The notes below the pieces were generated by a model. The model did no database searches. It had not been told where the DNA came from and was given only the letters and a program-made list of their open reading frames with translations. Both the position numbers and the translations under genes were made by a program. Below are positions 60,360 through 64,000 of a DNA stretch of 64,000 bases, piece after piece; positions within the stretch are counted from its first letter, which is position 1; the number at the start of each line of letters is the position of its first letter. Source of the stretch: an uncultured Anaeroplasmataceae bacterium (GTDB lineage: Bacteria; Bacillota_I; Bacilli_A; Acholeplasmatales; Anaeroplasmataceae); contig CAJTTN010000001.1 of the NCBI GenBank assembly GCA_910579215.1, positions 308,273 to 372,272 of the forward strand, read 5' to 3'.

Positions 60360-62132
60360 TTACTTCAATTGATTTTTGGCTTTAGCATATTCAATATATG
60401 CCATTAAAAATGGTCCAACACCCTTAGCATCATTACTTCCAACTGGTTCTGCCAAATAATATGCTGGAGTGCCATCTCTATATGGATTCTTTTCTGGTCC
60501 AAGTCCAGCTGTGATACAGATATCATTTAAGCAGCCATTGTTAAAACTATGTGCATAAATTCCTTCATATATTCTAGTACCAATTTCCTTATAATCTAAA
60601 GAGATATAGCCTAATCTTGCAGCTTTCATTGTTGCATAAGCAATCATTGAGGAGCCAGAGGATTCTAAATAATTTTTTATAGTTGCAGAAGTATAACCAT
60701 ATGCATCATTTCCTAAGCCTTTCCAGTAGCTATCTTCTACTAAAAATGCAGTTGCTCCTTGGTCAATCAATTGATAAAACATATTGGTCTGCTCATCCTT
60801 GTATTGCATGATGCCTTCTAAAATTTCTTTTAATAAATCAGTTAAATAATTCTTATGATCTCCCTTAGGAAAATATTCTAATACGTCTACTAAGGATACA
60901 ATAAACCAGCCATTGGATCTTAGCCAAAAGCTCTTACTGTTTCCTGTAGTAGAATCAGCCCAAAATATTGATTTAGTAGTATCATGTCCATGATAATATA
61001 GTCCTTTAACTTCATCATACATATTTTGCCTAATGTACATGTACTGACGCTTTATTAAATCAAATAGGCTAGCTTCATTCATCATTTGAGCATAGCGTGC
61101 TAAAAATGGTACATACATGTACATCCCATCTAACCAAATTTGATTTTGATAGGTCTCCTTATGAGAATAATTTTCTGTCCCTTTAGCGATAGAAATTTTC
61201 TGCAACTCTTCATAGGTTTTATGGATTGCAAGTTGATATCTATAATCACTTTTCATAGTTAAAGCATCAAATAATATCTTACTTTCACAAACACTATCTA
61301 GCTCACCAGATCGATACCCCGTAATCTCTTTAGTTTCTGGATTAATAAAATTTCCATTTGCGTCTATATAATAATCAATATAGTTTAAGAAAAAATCCTT
61401 ATAAATAGAGTTGTTCGTTTCGTTATATAAATTGACGATAGAGTTTAAAAAAACACCATCTATATAATTCCACCTTCCTTTAAAGCCCTCTTGATTCCAG
61501 CTTGGACGATATCCTATAGTCGTACTCATTAATTTCAAAATATATTCATTCATTTCTCTTGAAATTTTATTGGCGTCTATAGAAGGAGATTCAAATGTAA
61601 AAGTAAAGGATAATTTTGCAAAAATATCTAAATCATTTAAAATTGGACTAAAGCTATCAAAAGGTTGAAAATAAGAAGAATCCTTATAATACCCTTTAAT
61701 CTCCATAGCTTCTCCAAACTCAGTTTTGAATGTAGAGGGTAAACCTAAATCAACTAATGCTTTTCCCTTTTCTAACTCATAAAAAGACTCTTTAGAACCA
61801 TAATGCATTTTAATCGAAATTAAAGAACTTTTGAACTCGACTTTGAAAGATTCTTTATATTCCTTATTCTTCAGCTTATATATAACAATAAAATTACACT
61901 CTCCTATTGTAGGAGTAGCTTCATCTTCTATTTGAATGAGTAAATCTGCATAAGGAATAAGCTCATCGTTATGATATGCCTTCACATAGGAACTAAAATC
62001 ATAGGCTTCATGAAAATCTTCTAGCCTTATTTCTATAGTAGGAGAAATTTCAAAGCGTATGTTATCTTCTTCTTTTGCACAAGAAATTAAAATTCCAAAA
62101 AAAAGAAGAAAAATTAAAATGATTTTTTTCAT
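60360..62132 (-). CDS. GH105/GH88-type glycoside hydrolase, lipoprotein
   Basis: 590 residues. Lipoprotein signal (MKKIILIFLLFFGILISC, then AKEE). Residues about 25-180 are two beta domains, Ig-like. Residues 190-590 form an alpha/alpha-barrel with GRWNYIDGVFLNSIVN, QIWLDGMYMYVPFLARYA (Asp of WLDGMYM fits the catalytic Asp of YteR-type enzymes), FWLRSNGWFIVSLVD and SSGSSMIAYATMKAARLGYI. It likely splits unsaturated uronyl residues from pectin or other lyase products at the cell surface. ATG at 62132 after AAGGAAGGTG. It stands alone. Confidence 0.85.
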   Translation of the reverse strand: MKKIILIFLLFFGILISCAKEEDNIRFEISPTIEIRLEDFHEAYDFSSYVKAYHNDELIPYADLLIQIEDEATPTIGECNFIVIYKLKNKEYKESFKVEFKSSLISIKMHYGSKESFYELEKGKALVDLGLPSTFKTEFGEAMEIKGYYKDSSYFQPFDSFSPILNDLDIFAKLSFTFTFESPSIDANKISREMNEYILKLMSTTIGYRPSWNQEGFKGRWNYIDGVFLNSIVNLYNETNNSIYKDFFLNYIDYYIDANGNFINPETKEITGYRSGELDSVCESKILFDALTMKSDYRYQLAIHKTYEELQKISIAKGTENYSHKETYQNQIWLDGMYMYVPFLARYAQMMNEASLFDLIKRQYMYIRQNMYDEVKGLYYHGHDTTKSIFWADSTTGNSKSFWLRSNGWFIVSLVDVLEYFPKGDHKNYLTDLLKEILEGIMQYKDEQTNMFYQLIDQGATAFLVEDSYWKGLGNDAYGYTSATIKNYLESSGSSMIAYATMKAARLGYISLDYKEIGTRIYEGIYAHSFNNGCLNDICITAGLGPEKNPYRDGTPAYYLAEPVGSNDAKGVGPFLMAYIEYAKAKNQLK

Positions 62133-62167
62133 AATTTTCACCTTCCTTACTCTTGATACTCTATCTT

Positions 62168-62195
62168 ATTTTAACAAATTCATAATTATTTTCAA
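62168..62195 (-). promoter_or_regulatory. Promoter of the GH105 gene
   Basis: Minus strand TTGAAA, 16-bp spacer, TAAAAT. Confidence 0.55.
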
Positions 62196-62203
62196 TATAA
62201 AAA

Positions 62204-62237
62204 TTCCCCTTATCGCTTTATTTTTGGATAAGGGGAA
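62204..62237 (-). terminator. Terminator of the NCS2 permease gene
   Basis: 11-bp stem (TTCCCCTTATC / GATAAGGGGAA) with a 12-nt loop and T-run on the minus strand, just past the stop at 62242. Confidence 0.85.
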
Positions 62238-62241
62238 ATAA

Positions 62242-63687
62242 TTATTCTTTTATGACTACCTCGTCTACTTCTTTTATCTCATTATTTTCTTTTGGTTTAG
62301 GTAAAACCAAATTCATAATTATACCTAAAAACATAGCAACAGCTGTGGCAGAAATAGAAATGGTGTAAGCTCCTGTAAAGCCACCAAAGCCTAAAGCCAA
62401 GCCACCAATTCCTGCAACTAGTATTACTGATGCAATAACAATATTTCTAGTTTGTCCAAAATCTATTTTTTCTTTAATTAGCATTTTAACTCCACTAGAA
62501 GCAATAAAACCATAAAGAATTAAGGAAACACCACCTGTAATACAAGCAGGGATGGTCTGTAAAAGTGTAGTTAGTGGGGCAAAAAAGCCCAATACAATGG
62601 ACAATATACTTGCCAAAATTATTACAGAAACTGACGCTATTTTAGATACACCAATCACTGCTACATTTTCTCCATAGGTTGTATTAGCAGCACCACATAA
62701 AGCACCTGATACAGCTGTTGCCACTCCATCTCCAATCAAAGTTCTAGTCAAACCTGGTTCCTTATCTAATAGATCACGATTGATAATATTACCTAAATTT
62801 TTATGATCTCCAATATGTTCACAAATTGTCACTAAAGCAACAGGAACAAATAGTAATGCAACCTGTCCTACAGTCTTTAAAGAAAATTCTGCAGTTTGTG
62901 TAAAGGATTTTACAAAAACAAAATCTATAGTAATCCATGATCCAACATTTGACCAATCCTTATTAAAAATTGTAAAATCAATGATTTTAAGCCAATTCAG
63001 ATTAGATAAATAGCCAATTCCAGTAAGAACACATGCAAATAGATATGCTCCTACCATGCCAATAACAAAAGGAATTAGAGTAAGATTTTTTCTTTTTGAC
63101 GTAGCACAAAATGCAGTCAAGAAGCAAGCAACTAAAGCTACAACAATAGACATAAATGTATATTGCCAAGGAAGTCCCCCTACATTTTCTAATTGGAAAA
63201 TATGAATTCCAGCTGTTCCACTAGTAATATTACCTATAGCAGATCCAGCAAGTCCTAAACCAATAACCATAATAATAGGTCCAATTACAACAGGTGGTAA
63301 AAGTTTATTTAACCAGTTAGTTCCCACCTTTTTAATAATTAACGCAATTACAACATACACAACCCCAACCATAAGCATTCCTAGCATTACTGCAGCATAA
63401 TTCATTGTACCATCATCTATTACTCCTAAAGTAAGAGCAGTAGACATTGGTGCCAAATATGCAAAGGAGCTACTTAAAAAGACAGGTGATTTTCTCTTAG
63501 TAGTAAATACATAAATCAAAGTTCCACAGCCTGCAGCCACTAATGTTGGTCCAATAGGAAGACCTGTAATTAATGGAACAGTAATACACGCAACCAACAT
63601 TGCCAAAATGTGTTGAATTGCAAACAAACACCATTGCGACTTCTTCTTTGGGCTTTCTTCTACGTCTAAGACTAATTCTTTTTCCAT
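62242..63687 (-). CDS. NCS2 family uracil/xanthine permease
   Basis: 481 residues, 12 to 14 membrane helices. FAIQHILAMLVACITVPLIT, LPPVVIGPIIMVIGLGLAGS, LVTICEHIGDHKNLGNIINR (substrate-site Glu) and DGVATAVSGALCGAANTTYG are the UraA/PbuX motifs. The EHIGDH and ANTTYGENV blocks favour uracil (UraA) over xanthine, but specificity is not certain. AAAGG precedes the ATG. The leader at 63688-63765 has a terminator-like hairpin, so transcription is probably attenuated. Confidence 0.88.
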   Translation of the reverse strand: MEKELVLDVEESPKKKSQWCLFAIQHILAMLVACITVPLITGLPIGPTLVAAGCGTLIYVFTTKRKSPVFLSSSFAYLAPMSTALTLGVIDDGTMNYAAVMLGMLMVGVVYVVIALIIKKVGTNWLNKLLPPVVIGPIIMVIGLGLAGSAIGNITSGTAGIHIFQLENVGGLPWQYTFMSIVVALVACFLTAFCATSKRKNLTLIPFVIGMVGAYLFACVLTGIGYLSNLNWLKIIDFTIFNKDWSNVGSWITIDFVFVKSFTQTAEFSLKTVGQVALLFVPVALVTICEHIGDHKNLGNIINRDLLDKEPGLTRTLIGDGVATAVSGALCGAANTTYGENVAVIGVSKIASVSVIILASILSIVLGFFAPLTTLLQTIPACITGGVSLILYGFIASSGVKMLIKEKIDFGQTRNIVIASVILVAGIGGLALGFGGFTGAYTISISATAVAMFLGIIMNLVLPKPKENNEIKEVDEVVIKE

Positions 63688-63765
63688 ACCTAAACCTTTC
63701 TGTTATTCATTTTTTAAAAGTCAATCTAGTAGTCCTGCCAGATTAACCTTTTGGGTAAAATTATA
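63688..63765 (-). promoter_or_regulatory. Leader of the permease gene with extended -10 and attenuator-like hairpin
   Basis: Minus strand TGATATAAT (63760-63765) is an extended -10. The roughly 68-nt leader starts ACCCAAAAGGTTAATCTGGC, forms an 8-bp hairpin (GTTAATCT / AGATTGAC, 63720-63747) and a TTTT run. It does not match the purine riboswitch core or the PyrR box known to me. An RNA switch of unidentified type is possible. Confidence 0.5.
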
Positions 63766-64000
63766 TCATAGAGCTAAAACAATTTATACTCTTTTTTTTA
63801 GAATGACAATAATAATTTTTTATAAAAAATGGAATTTATATTAGCGCACTTTATATTTCGTCATCTTTATTATTGTAAAGCGTAATATGAAGTGTTAAAC
63901 ACTAGCTATAATACATTAATTTTAAAACAAAAAAAGGCCATCAATTGAACTGACCCTTGTCAAGTAGACGCGGAATAAAAAAATAATTAAAAGTAAATAA
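63766..64000. other. Intergenic region at the window end
   Basis: No open frame with a ribosome site. AGTGTTAAACACT (63891-63903) is a 13-nt palindrome 3 nt before TATAAT (63907-63912), an operator and promoter-like pair pointing right. TTGAACTGACCCTTGTCAAG at 63945-63964 resembles the TG..CTGACCC..GTCAAGTAG ends of IS3-type elements, so an insertion element may begin here. Its remainder lies outside. Confidence 0.3.

Noticed and set aside
63720..63747. PyrR-binding loop upstream of the NCS2 permease
   Set aside because: AGTCCTGCCAGATT resembles the AGUCCxGxGAGGCU box only on the strand opposite to the gene, so it would not be in the mRNA.
1..64000. CRISPR arrays
   Set aside because: No series of evenly spaced repeats was found, and no cas gene is present.
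1..64000. Reassigned TGA codon (Mycoplasma code)
   Set aside because: TGA ends several well-conserved genes at the expected length, for example coaD, so the standard code holds.

Overview
The window is a contiguous, gene-dense, AT-rich piece of a bacterial chromosome. TGA is used as a stop (for example at 23593-23595, 26111-26113 and 31827-31829) and tryptophan is TGG, so the standard bacterial code applies. Promoters (TTGACA / TATAAT types), strong AGGAGG ribosome sites, a T-box before ileS, and pairs such as ymfF-ymfH, deoC-deoD, der with cmk-S1, glyS-dnaG-rpoD-trmK and spmA-spmB all point to the Bacillota / Bacilli side. The large insertion in PotA and the low GC recall the Acholeplasma-Mollicutes neighbourhood and related gut lineages (Erysipelotrichales, RF39-like). 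No marker here fixes the genus. Several sporulation-family genes (SpmA, SpmB, SpoVIF, a SpoIIIAH-like and a GerMN-like protein) suggest a spore former or the descendant of one.

Layout. 1-6.9 kb: small membrane proteins, YneF, a flavodoxin, a toroid-type unknown, a short SSB and the M16 pair YmfF/YmfH. 6.9-12.2 kb: deoC-deoD, an unknown gene, and ileS under an Ile-specifying T-box. 12.2-13.4 kb: the only long gene-poor stretch. It holds a compact convergent-transcript locus with the architecture of a type I toxin-antitoxin module (26-residue membrane peptide, about 65 nt antisense RNA, shared terminator, direct repeats), a frameshifted gene relic and tRNA-Lys(CTT). 13.4-20 kb: a GH4 alpha-galacturonidase, GNAT, DUF362, DUF1848 and two flavoproteins. 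20-26 kb: an acyltransferase / GT2 / acyltransferase glycolipid-type cluster, an XRE-membrane regulator and a GT4. 26-41 kb: SpoIIIAH-like protein, a giant degenerate GGDEF-EAL protein, YfcE, RdgB, CoaD, SpoVIF, GpsA, Der, a CMP kinase-S1 fusion, RluB, a GT2, SpmAB and an M18 aminopeptidase. 41-51.5 kb: one long leftward operon glyS-dnaG-rpoD-trmK/esterase followed by two MacB-like ABC exporters. 51.6-58.3 kb: an HD protein, DUF697, and a spermidine/putrescine operon (regulator-potABCD). 58.4-60.3 kb: a manganese riboswitch controlling a CaCA exchanger and MntP. 60.3-64 kb: a GH105/GH88 lipoprotein and an NCS2 permease with an unidentified leader.

How the parts fit: GH4 (CHEV motif) and GH105 both act on pectin-derived uronides, in line with plant-polysaccharide feeding. 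DeoC/DeoD and the NCS2 permease salvage nucleosides and bases. The information-processing block (primase, sigma-A, GlyRS, IleRS, Der, S1, RluB, TrmK) is housekeeping. The best candidate for something undescribed is the convergent small-RNA / small-peptide locus at 12579-12926.
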